A stretch of 9,279 bases of DNA. Source: Chloroflexia bacterium. Lineage in GTDB: Bacteria > Chloroflexota > Chloroflexia > Thermomicrobiales > CFX8. The notes beneath the pieces were generated by a model. It had not been told where the DNA came from. It searched no databases and saw only the letters and a program-made list of their open reading frames with translations. The stretch's first letter is position 1, and every line of letters begins with the position of its first letter. The DNA is taken from contig JACCZH010000257.1 in the NCBI GenBank assembly GCA_013696045.1, forward strand, positions 1 through 9,279, read 5' to 3'. This document shows, one piece after another, positions 1 through 7,450 of the stretch. Position numbers and translations under genes: made by a program.

Positions 1-327
1 CAGATAGGCTTCGTCGACGCTGACCACTTCAACGATCGGCGAGAACTCCGCCAGAATCTCCCGAAAACGATGCGAGAGATCGCGGTAGAGCGTCCCCTCC
101 GGCCGCACGAAGACCGCATGGGGGCAGAGCCGGATTGCCTGAGCAGCAGGCATGGCCGAGCGCACCCCGAACACTCGCGCCTCATAGCTGGCCGACGTCA
201 CCACGCCGCGCCCGTCTGGCGAGCCGGCCACGATGACCGGCTTTCCGGCCAGGGCTGGGTTACGCAGCACCTCGGCCGCCGCGAAGAATGCGTCAAGGTC
301 GGCGTGAATCACCCAGATTTGCGACAT
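1..327 (-). CDS. dinB: DNA polymerase IV, Y family (5' part; runs off the left edge)
   Basis: This is the N-terminal 109 residues of a Y-family translesion DNA polymerase. The protein starts MSQIWVIHADLDAFFAAAE, which carries the metal-binding Asp of the family's DxDAFFAxVE motif (D10) and the aromatic steric-gate position (F14). Further on are the nucleotide-binding stretch SYEARVFGVRSAMP (about 47-60) and the second catalytic motif SVDEAYL (103-109), with D105 and E106 at the window edge. The rest of the palm, the thumb and the little finger lie outside the window. The ATG is preceded by a strong Shine-Dalgarno, GGAGGAG, 6 nt upstream, so the start is secure. It has its own promoter and a LexA operator, so it is an SOS gene that synthesises past lesions at low fidelity. 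The gene upstream on the same strand is a repair-type ATPase, but the gap of 153 nt and the separate promoter argue for independent control. Confidence 0.95.
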   Translation of the reverse strand, partial: MSQIWVIHADLDAFFAAAEVLRNPALAGKPVIVAGSPDGRGVVTSASYEARVFGVRSAMPAAQAIRLCPHAVFVRPEGTLYRDLSHRFREILAEFSPIVEVVSVDEAYL

Positions 328-383
328 TTGCCGCTCCTCCGTGCGTATTTCCCTGTTGGACATCCCACATCACCCGTTCAAAA

Positions 384-399
384 TAGAACATATGTTCTA
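384..399. promoter_or_regulatory. LexA operator (SOS box) of dinB
   Basis: The sequence TAGAACATATGTTCTA is a perfect 16-bp palindrome built on GAAC-N4-GTTC, the LexA box type known from Firmicutes and Actinobacteria and different from the E. coli CTG-N10-CAG type. It lies 57 bp upstream of the dinB start codon and just downstream of the predicted transcription start, where a bound repressor would block RNA polymerase. dinB is a classic LexA target, so sequence and context agree. It also suggests that the host encodes a LexA of the Gram-positive binding class. Confidence 0.88.
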
Positions 400-410
400 A
401 TCCTGATCGT

Positions 411-440
411 ATAGTAGAGGATTGAAGGGTGCTGTGTCAA
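411..440 (-). promoter_or_regulatory. Sigma-70 type promoter of dinB
   Basis: On the minus strand there is a perfect -35 TTGACA (435-440), then 18 nt, then a -10 TACTAT (411-416), which keeps the three most conserved -10 bases (TA...T). The start of transcription would be near 404, giving a leader of roughly 75 nt. The LexA palindrome at 384-399 falls a few nt inside the transcript. A strong promoter held shut by a strong operator is the usual design for a damage-inducible gene. Confidence 0.75.
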
Positions 441-480
441 GGTTGGCGGGGTACTGATTTGAAGGAGGGGCCTGCGACTC

Positions 481-2829
481 CTACCGGATGACCGCCGCTT
501 CTGGCTCTAGCTCCACCACCTGGACACCCGGCGAAGCGGCCCGGAAATGCTCAACCGTGGAGGGATGGCAGGTGAAGACGATGACCTGGTTGGTTTCCGA
601 AATCTCAACAAACGCATGTGCAGTGGCACGGGCCCGTTGGGGATCGAAGTTCACCAGGATGTCGTCGACAATCACCGGCAAACGCGCGGTTTTGCGGCTG
701 AACTCGGCGATGAAGCCAAACCGGAGCGCCAGATAGAGCTGCTCGCGAGCGCCACGGCTCAGATCCTGGGGGCGCTTGCGCGCGCCATTTGGCTGGACGA
801 CCTCAATCTCTTTGGCATCGAGCGGAACAACAATGCTGGTATACCGCCCACCGGTAATCGTCTCCAGGTGACGTTGGGCGGTCTGAATGACGGCGGGCTG
901 ACGCTCCTGCTCGTAGCGCTTGCGAGCCCGGTCCAGGAGCGCCTGGGCCAGCACATACCCCGACCAGTCGTCAGCATGCGTCCGCAGATCTTCGATCAGG
1001 CGCTGGCGCTTTGCCCGCAGATCGGCCGCGCTCGTGTCGCCTTCCAACCTCTGCAGCTCCCGGCTGGTTGACCCGCGCTCATGGTGCAGCTCCGCAAGCT
1101 CCCCCTCAATTTCGGACAGCCGGGTGTCAATGGCCAGCAACTCGTCGTCAAGTCCCACGGGATCAACTGATTCCAGCTCTTGCCGCAACCTGCGCCAGCC
1201 TTCATCCGGACCGCTCACCCTCTGCAAGCGTTCGAGAGTGCCGCGCAGGCGCTGCTCCACTGCTTCACGTTCAGCATGCCGGGCAGCCCGGCGGCGAAAC
1301 TCTTCAGGGTCAACTGCATCTCCGAGATCGAGCAATTGCTCTAGCTGGAGCTGCGCTTCGCTCCGCTCCGACTGCCGCTCCGCGAGTTGCCGTTCTTCAC
1401 GCTCGGCCTGCTCCAGATACCCCCGGTGGCGCTCATCGGCGTCCCGCGCGGACTCGATATCGCGTTCGACGGCATCCAGAGACAACAACACATCGTCAAA
1501 CTCAAAGACGCCAAGCTGCTGTAACCAGCGTTGGAGCTGCTGGCGCTCACGTTGGTGGAGGGCTTCGGCCGCCTCAGCCCGTCGCCGCTGCTCCTCGCGC
1601 CGCGGCCGGCCACTCAGCTGCCGGCCGGAGCTGAGCAAATACAAACCGACCACGGCCAGCATGGCCCCGGCGCCGATTCCGACCAGCAAGGCGCCGCCAC
1701 CAATCACCATCCCCGTCACGGCAAACGCGAAACCTGCCACGAGCAACACGAGCGCGAGCACCGGAGAATCATGCTGCTGGTCCAGGTCAGCGAGTCCGAG
1801 CCGTTCCGTTTCAGCAGTCCGCCCGGACACCTCCACCCGCGTCCAGCTCTCGCGGGCATGCTGCAACATCTGCCGCCTGAGCAACGCCTCCTGGTAGCGC
1901 GCCGCCCCGGAATGCTCACCTTCCGCACTCTGCCGGGCTTCATCGAGCCGTCCCTCGATGCGGCGGATTTCACGCTCCGCCAGCTGGATCTGGCTCTCAA
2001 GCGACTGGAGCCGGGAGATGCCGTCTTCCGGAAACGAATCAACCAGCGGCAGCTCGTACAGCCGGTCTTCCTCTTGCCGCAAGGTGACCCAATCATCCCA
2101 GGCGTTTCGAAGCCGGTGCAGGTGGGCTCGCCGGGCGTTCAACTCCTGAGTCTGATCCTGAAGACGAGAACTCCCCTCTTCCAGGTTGGCCAGCGCCTGA
2201 CGCAGGGAAGCATAGGTAGCGGCGTCCGCGCGCTTCTGGTCCAGTTGACCATTCACGGTTTCAACCTCGCCTAGCAGCCGGGGAACCGGCTGGTTGCGTC
2301 CACCTGGAAGAAAGATCTCGCCGGCGCGTTTCTCAAGTTCTTTGAGCGCCCGGGGAAGGCTCTCGGTACCGGCGCCCGCGCCATAGATATGGCTGCTCAC
2401 ATCGGGACCCTGGAGGGAGGCAAGCGACTGCAACTGGTCAAGGCCGAACGCGAACACGTTCTCAAAAACGTCCCGTGAGGCGTGTCCCAGAAGCTCGCTG
2501 AGCCGGCCAGCGCCAGCCTGCGTCCCATCGGAGAGGGTCACCGCAACCGGCCCGCCATGTGTGCCCTGATAGCGTTCGACCACATAGCCCGCGCAAAACT
2601 CGTCACAGAGAGCGATACGGCCACCATGTCTTCCGCCAGCGAGCGCGGGTACCCAGAGAGCGTCAGTTTTGCGTGGAAATCCAAAGAGAATTGCCTGGAT
2701 AAAGGCCAGCAGTGTCGTCTTGCCGGCTTCGTTCGGACCGTGGAAGACCACCAGGCGGCCGTCCAGCGGGCCAAGCTCGTGCCCAGAAAAATGACCGAAC
2801 CCGTCGACAGATAAGCGCTCAATTCTCAC
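481..2829 (-). CDS. YhaN-like SMC/Rad50-type AAA ATPase with central membrane hairpin
   Basis: This 782-residue ATPase is organised like Rad50/SbcC and closest in form to YhaN (AAA_27). The N-terminal lobe has the Walker A GPNEAGKTT (31-39). Two charged, Q/E/R-rich coiled-coil stretches (about 185-345 and 405-620) flank a hydrophobic segment at about 357-400, probably a pair of membrane helices. The C-terminal lobe has the ABC signature LSRGAREQ (690-697), Walker B PVIVDD (718-723) and an H-loop His (H755, in FTCHPS). No CxxC zinc hook is visible in the middle, unlike true Rad50. The start is GTG, overlapping the stop of the YhaO-like nuclease by 4 nt (GTGA), so the two are translationally coupled and probably form an ATPase-nuclease complex acting on DNA ends, like SbcCD. 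The complex is inferred by analogy. An ATG start is not available in the right place. Confidence 0.88.
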   Translation of the reverse strand: MRIERLSVDGFGHFSGHELGPLDGRLVVFHGPNEAGKTTLLAFIQAILFGFPRKTDALWVPALAGGRHGGRIALCDEFCAGYVVERYQGTHGGPVAVTLSDGTQAGAGRLSELLGHASRDVFENVFAFGLDQLQSLASLQGPDVSSHIYGAGAGTESLPRALKELEKRAGEIFLPGGRNQPVPRLLGEVETVNGQLDQKRADAATYASLRQALANLEEGSSRLQDQTQELNARRAHLHRLRNAWDDWVTLRQEEDRLYELPLVDSFPEDGISRLQSLESQIQLAEREIRRIEGRLDEARQSAEGEHSGAARYQEALLRRQMLQHARESWTRVEVSGRTAETERLGLADLDQQHDSPVLALVLLVAGFAFAVTGMVIGGGALLVGIGAGAMLAVVGLYLLSSGRQLSGRPRREEQRRRAEAAEALHQRERQQLQRWLQQLGVFEFDDVLLSLDAVERDIESARDADERHRGYLEQAEREERQLAERQSERSEAQLQLEQLLDLGDAVDPEEFRRRAARHAEREAVEQRLRGTLERLQRVSGPDEGWRRLRQELESVDPVGLDDELLAIDTRLSEIEGELAELHHERGSTSRELQRLEGDTSAADLRAKRQRLIEDLRTHADDWSGYVLAQALLDRARKRYEQERQPAVIQTAQRHLETITGGRYTSIVVPLDAKEIEVVQPNGARKRPQDLSRGAREQLYLALRFGFIAEFSRKTARLPVIVDDILVNFDPQRARATAHAFVEISETNQVIVFTCHPSTVEHFRAASPGVQVVELEPEAAVIR

Positions 2830-4082
2830 GCGATCTCCAGCATGCGGGCAAGAATACGATTCTCCGCGTTGGCAAGCAATCCTGCCGCGTCCGGATCGTG
2901 GCCTTCAAAATACTGTCGCGCCCGGGAATGACTGTAGAGCGGCCCGAGCGCCGTCTGGATAAACTCGGCCCGCTCCTCTGGATCGGCCTGAAGCTCATCG
3001 ATCATCTTCAGAACATCCCCCAAAAAATCTTCCGCCTGGCGGCGCTCGGCGCGGTCGATCTCTGGACCGGTGCGGTCAACGATGCGCTCGCACCACAGAA
3101 AAGGCGAACGAGCGCTCAAATGATTGTTGATCTCGCTCCGCAATGCGTCGAGCGTTCCATCGCGCCGCAGGGTAGTGTGCTGCGGTCCACGTCCGGTAAG
3201 CTCCACTCGACACACCACACTGCAGCGGTCGGAATTGTGCAGCAGCCCCTCGGCAACATTGGCGAGGCTGTCGATCAGGTCCTGTTCGGTATGGAGCTCG
3301 CTGATGCAAATACCGGCGGTTTCCCAGCGCACGGTGCTGACCGGAACGAAGTCGATCGCCGGATGATCGTTGGTGTCCACGTCAACGACATACACGCCAC
3401 GCGCGCCGGTCTCGTTGGGGTGCCGGCCCTGGGTATTTCCCGGATAGACGACGGCCGGATTGCTACGGTTCAGGATGGCCCGGTTATGCACGTGCCCGAG
3501 CGCCCAGTAGTCGATGCCGGTGCGGGTCAGGCTCTCAAGGCTGCACGGCGCGTAGCTCTCGTGAGCCGTTAAACCGACATTGGCATGCAACAGGCCGATG
3601 GCGAAACCATCGTTCGCCCGGCGTTGAAAGTCGGGCGTCAGGTCGTGTACAACGTTTCGCTGCGGATAGCTGATGCCATACACCGTTGCCTGGCCGTCCG
3701 GCCCGAGTGGAGCGGCGCCGATCTCCGGCCCAAAGCGATGGCAGCTTTCGGGAAACGCCAGCCGGGCGGTCCAGCCGTCCATCGGGTCGTGGTTGCCGTG
3801 GCAGACAAACGACTGAATGCCGCTGACATGCAGCCGTTCCAGCCCCTGAATGAAACGTAGCTGGGCATTGAGACTGCGATCGGCACTGTCAAACACATCC
3901 CCGGCAATGAGCAGAGCCTGCACCCCACGCTCGATGCACAGGTCGATAATGCCGTCGTAGGCACGAAAGGTGGCCTCGCGAAGCTCGCTGGCGATGTGCT
4001 CAGGAGCGGTATTCTTGATGCCCTGAAAGGGACTATCCAGATGCAGATCGGCAGCATGAACAAAGCGCAGTGTTTCCGACAA
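2826..4082 (-). CDS. YhaO-like DNA repair exonuclease (metallophosphatase, SbcD/Mre11 type)
   Basis: This calcineurin-like phosphoesterase of the Mre11/SbcD/YhaO branch shows the full metal-binding set. Counted from the start chosen here: DLH in HAADLHLDSPF (D12, H14), AGDVFD (D62), GNHDP (N97, H98), LLHANVG (H166) and GHVHN (H197, H199). These bind two metal ions, usually Mn2+, for phosphodiester cleavage. About 418 residues is near the usual YhaO length. The frame extends to a GTG at 4136, but those extra 18 residues do not resemble the family and lack a ribosome site. The TTG at 4082 is preceded by a purine-rich AGGGGAAAGG and gives MSETLRFVHAADLH, the expected N-terminus, so I prefer it. 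The gene is first in a two-gene operon with the YhaN-like ATPase, its likely partner. Start choice is moderately sure; family is very sure. Confidence 0.9.
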   Translation of the reverse strand: MSETLRFVHAADLHLDSPFQGIKNTAPEHIASELREATFRAYDGIIDLCIERGVQALLIAGDVFDSADRSLNAQLRFIQGLERLHVSGIQSFVCHGNHDPMDGWTARLAFPESCHRFGPEIGAAPLGPDGQATVYGISYPQRNVVHDLTPDFQRRANDGFAIGLLHANVGLTAHESYAPCSLESLTRTGIDYWALGHVHNRAILNRSNPAVVYPGNTQGRHPNETGARGVYVVDVDTNDHPAIDFVPVSTVRWETAGICISELHTEQDLIDSLANVAEGLLHNSDRCSVVCRVELTGRGPQHTTLRRDGTLDALRSEINNHLSARSPFLWCERIVDRTGPEIDRAERRQAEDFLGDVLKMIDELQADPEERAEFIQTALGPLYSHSRARQYFEGHDPDAAGLLANAENRILARMLEIA

Positions 4083-4122
4083 ACTGAGAACCTTTCCCCT
4101 GCCACCGTCTGACCATGTGATT

Positions 4123-4158
4123 GTACAGTGATGCACCTTGCCAGGATCAGTACACTGA
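4123..4158. promoter_or_regulatory. Possible operator pair between divergent genes
   Basis: The space between the leftward nuclease gene and the rightward flavoprotein gene holds two similar octamers in direct orientation, GTACAGTG (4123-4130) and GTACACTG (4150-4157), 27 bp apart. The second forms part of an inverted repeat, TCAGT-AC-ACTGA (4147-4158). Such sites could bind a regulator of one or both genes. No convincing -35/-10 pair was found for either direction. This is a weak, pattern-only call. Confidence 0.2.
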
Positions 4159-4197
4159 CATGGATACGCGCGTTTTCAAACGTTGGAATCGAAATAG

Positions 4198-5247
4198 ATG
4201 CAGCACCAACAACATGACGTAGTCATCATCGGCGGAGGACAGGCAGGGCTGGCCGTCGGGTATTACCTGCGCAGGACAGGGCTTTCCTTCGTCATTCTGG
4301 ACGCCGAGGAAGGACCGGGCGGTGCGTGGCGACACGCCTGGCCATCGCTGAGGCTCTTTTCGCCGGCCAAGTGGAGCTCGCTTCCGGGTTGGATCATGTC
4401 CGGTGGAGTCGACTACTATCCCTCGCTAAACGAGACTCTGGACTACATGACCCAATACGAGCAGCGTTACCAATTGCCGATCGAACGTCCGGTCTGGGTG
4501 ACGGCTGTGCAGAGGGACGAGGACGGGCTGACCGTTCAGGGCAGCACCGGTGAGTGGGGCGCCAAAGCAATCGTCAGCGCGACCGGCAGCTGGAGGAAAC
4601 CCTGCATTCCGGAATATCCGGGGCGCGAACGTTTCCAGGGTGAACAGCTGCATTCTGCTGACTACGACACGCCATTGGCGTTCGCTGGCAAACGGGTGCT
4701 GATAATTGGCGGAGCAAACTCTGGCGCACAGATTCTGGCAGAGGTTTCGCAACTGGCTGAAGTCACCTGGGTCACACGCTCCGAGCCGCAGTTCCTGCCA
4801 GACGAGGTCGATGGCCGCTACCTCTTCGACCGGGCCAGTGAACGCTATCAAGCGCTGCAATCCGGCGCGGGGACGACTGCCTCAGACGGGTTTGGCTCGG
4901 TGGTGATGGTTCCGCCGGTCAAGGAAGCCCGGGAGCGCGGCGTGCTCAGCAGCATACAGCCATTCGAGCGCTTCACCGAGACCGGCGTCGTCTGGCCGGA
5001 TGGCAGTGAGGAACAGATTGATGCCGTCATCTGGTGCACTGGATTCCAACCGGCGCTCGACCACCTTGCTCCATTAGGTGTGCTCAACGGCAACAACGAG
5101 ATCGAGGTCGAAGGCACCCGCTCGGTCCACGAGCCCCGCCTCTGGCTGGTCGGCTACGGTGAATGGACCGGCTACGCCTCGGCCACCCTGATCGGTGTTG
5201 GCCGCAGCGCTCGCGCTACGGCCAACCAGATCGCCACTGCGATATAG
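4198..5247 (+). CDS. ArsO-like FAD/NADPH-dependent monooxygenase
   Basis: This 349-residue two-dinucleotide flavoprotein begins with the FAD-binding Rossmann motif VVIIGGGQAG (G12, G14, G17). The stretch LRLFSPAKWSSLPGW (51-65) is typical of the ArsO/YhhJ-like branch of group B flavin monooxygenases. SATGSW (127-132) corresponds to the linker ATG motif, and a second Rossmann motif VLIIGGANSG (167-176) should bind NADPH. There the middle Gly is Ala173, a tolerated change. IWCTGF (278-283) is the C-terminal ATG-like motif. ArsO members occur in arsenic operons, but no ars gene is next to this one, so the substrate is unknown; organosulfur, amine or ketone oxidation are equally open. It is transcribed alone, divergent from the repair operon and convergent with the carbonic anhydrase. 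No signal peptide is seen, so it should be cytosolic. The ATG has only a weak ribosome site (GGAA). Confidence 0.85.
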   Translation: MQHQQHDVVIIGGGQAGLAVGYYLRRTGLSFVILDAEEGPGGAWRHAWPSLRLFSPAKWSSLPGWIMSGGVDYYPSLNETLDYMTQYEQRYQLPIERPVWVTAVQRDEDGLTVQGSTGEWGAKAIVSATGSWRKPCIPEYPGRERFQGEQLHSADYDTPLAFAGKRVLIIGGANSGAQILAEVSQLAEVTWVTRSEPQFLPDEVDGRYLFDRASERYQALQSGAGTTASDGFGSVVMVPPVKEARERGVLSSIQPFERFTETGVVWPDGSEEQIDAVIWCTGFQPALDHLAPLGVLNGNNEIEVEGTRSVHEPRLWLVGYGEWTGYASATLIGVGRSARATANQIATAI

Positions 5248-5270
5248 GATCCTCTCGAGACGAAGGCGTC

Positions 5271-5308
5271 GACATTCAGCACGGATAGAATCCCGTGCTG
5301 GAATTGTC
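5271..5308. terminator. Hairpin between convergent genes, possible bidirectional terminator
   Basis: CAGCACGG (5277-5284) pairs perfectly with CCGTGCTG (5293-5300) across an 8-nt loop. The stem can continue outward through GACATT (5271-5276) with the bases at 5302-5308, allowing single-base bulges at 5301 and 5304. It lies in the 62-nt gap between the stop of the flavoprotein gene and the stop of the carbonic anhydrase gene, where a two-way terminator is expected. Neither side has a clear U-tract, so it may work with Rho or only protect 3' ends. Confidence 0.5.
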
Positions 5309-5309
5309 G

Positions 5310-5804
5310 CTATCCAACGTGCTGGAGACGACCGCTGTGGACATCGTAGACAAAGCCGGAGACGGGAATGTCACCCGAGATGAATGGCGAGTTGCGGATC
5401 ACCGCGATATCCTCGTGCACGCTCTCCACTACATCACTAAATGGCAGGAAGTCGATATCGCTTGCATCGGCATTGAGACCCTCTGCAAGCCGTGCACGCA
5501 AATCCTCGTTCTGGAAGGTCAGCATTCCACAGTCCGTATGGTGAATGACGACGACCTCTGTCGTCCCAAGCAACTGTTGGGAGATAACCAGAGATCGAAT
5601 CGCGTCTGCGCTCGCCCGGCCACCAGCGTTGCGAATGACATGGGCATCTCCCTCTTCAAGACCGAGCGCTTTAGCCGGATCAATGCGGGCGTCCATGCAG
5701 GTCAGCACCGCCACCCTCCTCGCCGGCGGCGACGCCAGATCACCCTTCTCGAAACCGGCGACATAGCGTTCATTGGCAGCGAGGAACTCAGGCACTATCG
5801 TCAT
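5310..5804 (-). CDS. Beta-carbonic anhydrase, small Rv1284-like type
   Basis: This zinc enzyme interconverts CO2 and bicarbonate in the cytosol. The 164-residue protein has the beta-class metal site: Cys36, Asp38 and Arg40 in LTCMDARID, then His89 and Cys92 in IHHTDCGM. Asp38-Arg40 is the dyad that frees the metal for water. The motif HVIRNAGG (55-62) is also conserved. Length and sequence pattern match the short clade of Mycobacterium tuberculosis Rv1284, including the ending with GFVxDVxxGxL. The ATG follows AAGGAG at 9 nt. It lies 52 nt downstream of the ATP-grasp gene on the same strand, so the two are probably one transcript. The anhydrase may feed bicarbonate to, or remove CO2 from, a carboxylating or decarboxylating step; that link is inference. 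Confidence 0.93.
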   Translation of the reverse strand: MTIVPEFLAANERYVAGFEKGDLASPPARRVAVLTCMDARIDPAKALGLEEGDAHVIRNAGGRASADAIRSLVISQQLLGTTEVVVIHHTDCGMLTFQNEDLRARLAEGLNADASDIDFLPFSDVVESVHEDIAVIRNSPFISGDIPVSGFVYDVHSGRLQHVG

Positions 5805-5856
5805 CTTCAGGCGCTCCTTGTCTGATACAGGTCATGCAATCGCTTGAGACGAATGA

Positions 5857-6831
5857 CTAGCTCACCCCGGCTGGTTGCAGTGCTCCGAGTCCGACCCTGC
5901 GCTCCAGGTAGTCCACAAAGCGCGCGAAGGGGTCAAAGCCAACGAGCTTTGGCGCGTCTGTAACAAAGTTTGACAACGCGTTGATGTCATACAGGTAAAT
6001 CTGCCCGTCGCGCTCGCTCTCCAGGTACTCGACACCACCAATGTCAATGCCCCCTGACTGAAAGACGCTCAGCACGGCGTCGACGACCCAGTCAGGTGGT
6101 GTCACTGGCTGGATCGAGCGCTGCTGCTTGGCCAGCGTGTTGACCGCCTCACCGTTGGTTGGTACTTCACAGATATCGGCCGGGCACAGATTAAAACCAA
6201 GGCTCGGATCGCTGGCGATACGAATTGCATAGAGAAAGCGGTTCTCCAGTGCCTCAACACGCACGATGGCGCCGTCTCGGGGCGGGTGATACTCCTGAAC
6301 GAGTGCAGTATGATCCAGACCGAAGACGTTGTCGAGCTCACCGGCCACAACTGCCGTTTCAAGCTCATCGGCGTCTGCGAACTGGCGCATCAGTGCTCCG
6401 CTGCCGCCGATATTCGGCTTGACAATGACCGGATATTCCAACTCCGCCGCGGCTGGCACAATCTGACTGCTGGCATTGATCACTTGGCTGCGCGGATGCG
6501 GCACGCCGAGTTGTGCGAGCAACGTCAATTGACGCGCTTTCGAGGTCTCCAACGCGTAGGCGCTGGTTCCGTTCACGACCGGGATTCGCAACGCGTCAAG
6601 GTGCGCCAGGTATTGCTGGGCATGGAAGATAGCCTGCGTGTTGCCTCGCAAGTATGCTGACGGACTAACGCGGTTCACAACGAGGCTGTAGGGCGACGAG
6701 CTCTCGTCCGGGTCGAAACGGTGCTCCTGCGCGAGGATACGCGTATAGGGCAGGTTGCGGCGATCGAGCTCGGCGAATAAGGGGCCAAACCATTCTGGGT
6801 GCTCGTAGAGAATGCCAATCGGCTTTGTCAT
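5857..6831 (-). CDS. ATP-grasp ligase, RimK/glutathione-synthetase-like, substrate unknown
   Basis: This 324-residue protein (ATG at 6831) has an ATP-grasp fold. A variable N-terminal pre-ATP domain (1-95) is followed by the linker TSKARQLTLLAQLGVPHPRS (about 96-115), the ATP-binding lysine and glycine loop VIVKPNIGGSG (135-145), the hinge QEYHP (179-183), GGVEYL (265-270) and the metal-binding YDINAL (281-286) with Asp and Asn. This order matches enzymes that join a carboxylate to an amine or thiol through an acyl phosphate, such as RimK or glutathione synthetase, and the Asn-Ala-Leu ending is of the RimK-like kind. An upstream in-frame TTG (6846) exists, but GGAG sits 9 nt before the ATG, so I chose the ATG. 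The carbonic anhydrase gene follows after 52 nt. The product cannot be named: a peptide ligase, an amino-acid ligase or a carboxyphosphate-using enzyme are all possible. Confidence 0.82.
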   Translation of the reverse strand: MTKPIGILYEHPEWFGPLFAELDRRNLPYTRILAQEHRFDPDESSSPYSLVVNRVSPSAYLRGNTQAIFHAQQYLAHLDALRIPVVNGTSAYALETSKARQLTLLAQLGVPHPRSQVINASSQIVPAAAELEYPVIVKPNIGGSGALMRQFADADELETAVVAGELDNVFGLDHTALVQEYHPPRDGAIVRVEALENRFLYAIRIASDPSLGFNLCPADICEVPTNGEAVNTLAKQQRSIQPVTPPDWVVDAVLSVFQSGGIDIGGVEYLESERDGQIYLYDINALSNFVTDAPKLVGFDPFARFVDYLERRVGLGALQPAGVS

Positions 6832-7198
6832 GGTGTGATTCTCCAAACTGAGGACGTAAAAACACGGTAACTACAAGGATTGAAGCAGCCACCAACTCCG
6901 GCCGGCTTAAGACGCAACGTCTCCAGACCGGTGCGAGTGGCCGCTCCGTTCGGCTATGTAGAAAGAGTTTTTGGAACGTGTTGGCCTGCTACTGGATCGC
7001 GCTTCGCAGTTCCTGTGCGTTTCAAATGATTTCGTGGGTTGTGCGGCACAACTCGGTCTTCAGACGAACCAGCGTCATCGAGACACTGGCAAAACGAGCA
7101 TGGACCGCAGAAATCATGAGACGCCCTGCAAACGCAGCAGTCAGGCGTTTGTACAAGCGCAGATGCGTGGCCAGTAGGCAAACAGGAGGATGACGGCT
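6832..7198. other. Non-coding stretch with no convincing gene
   Basis: No frame here has a ribosome site together with a recognisable protein pattern; all open frames are short and mutually shadowing. It must contain the promoter of the leftward ATP-grasp gene, though no clear -35/-10 pair is visible. A small stem, AGACG-CAA-CGTCT (6910-6922), lies inside a wider CCGG/CCGG pairing (6902-6905 with 6928-6931). It may be part of the ATP-grasp leader. A minus-strand frame at 7022-7204 has a mildly protein-like composition and could be a decayed gene, but I do not recognise it. Confidence 0.5.
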
Positions 7199-7301
7199 GG
7201 GCATGAGGGAACCTGATGCTCTGTTCGGCTAATGCTGTTGCGAGCACTTTGCTGTATGTGGCTCATACTCACGTTCCGCGTTCCTTCGACCAACGTTCTC
7301 C
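7199..7301. repeat. Diverged direct repeat, copy A (upstream of the peroxiredoxin)
   Basis: This copy matches positions 8061-8163 in the same orientation with a constant offset of 862 and no gaps. In the core, 7209-7290, I count 55 identities in 82 positions; 20 of the 27 differences are transitions, which speaks for true common descent. The best kept blocks are GGCTAA (7227-7232), TGTTGCG (7236-7242), TTTGCTG/CGTGCTG around 7250, and GTTCCTTCG (7280-7288). On the minus strand both copies end an open frame at the same TAG (7229-7231), but differences show no third-position bias, so it is probably not coding. Confidence 0.7.
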
Positions 7302-7450
7302 AGCCAGACCCGTAGGTCGCGGTTACCCATGTAGAACATCGAATGGCGTCTCACGCTTCAGTCGACATTCCAAAGTTCACCACCCACGGGTGAAAAGACG
7401 AGTCTATCACCTGGCTGCACACTGAACGACAGATACCGGCGATACGCGGT
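7302..7450. other. Non-coding spacer between repeat A and the peroxiredoxin promoter
   Basis: Nothing firm is encoded here. On the minus strand a frame from about 7513 to a TGA at 7358-7360 reads like protein (for example LPVGPDVADPD and FSVQPGDRLVF) but has no start codon or ribosome site, then continues in the same frame after the stop to 7229. It may be the worn remnant of a small gene. I could not assign a family. Confidence 0.35.

Noticed and set aside
70..414. Rightward open frame of 114 codons opposite dinB
   Set aside because: It lies antisense to a clear Y-family polymerase and runs through its promoter and LexA box; no ribosome site or family pattern.
920..1897. Long rightward frame (325 codons) opposite the YhaN-like gene
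   Set aside because: Ser/Arg-rich low-complexity product typical of the antisense of a coiled-coil gene; no domain.
2712..3572. Rightward frame (286 codons) spanning the junction of the YhaN- and YhaO-like genes
   Set aside because: Antisense to two genes with complete catalytic motifs; the product shows no recognisable motif.
7227..7242. Integron attC site
   Set aside because: GGCTAA(T/C)G only resembles the RYYYAAC core, the hairpin arms are not conserved between the copies, and no integrase is in the window.
6954..7247. Leftward frame of 97 codons in the gap before the peroxiredoxin
   Set aside because: Cys/Ser-rich product without motif, no ribosome site, and it crosses the repeat.
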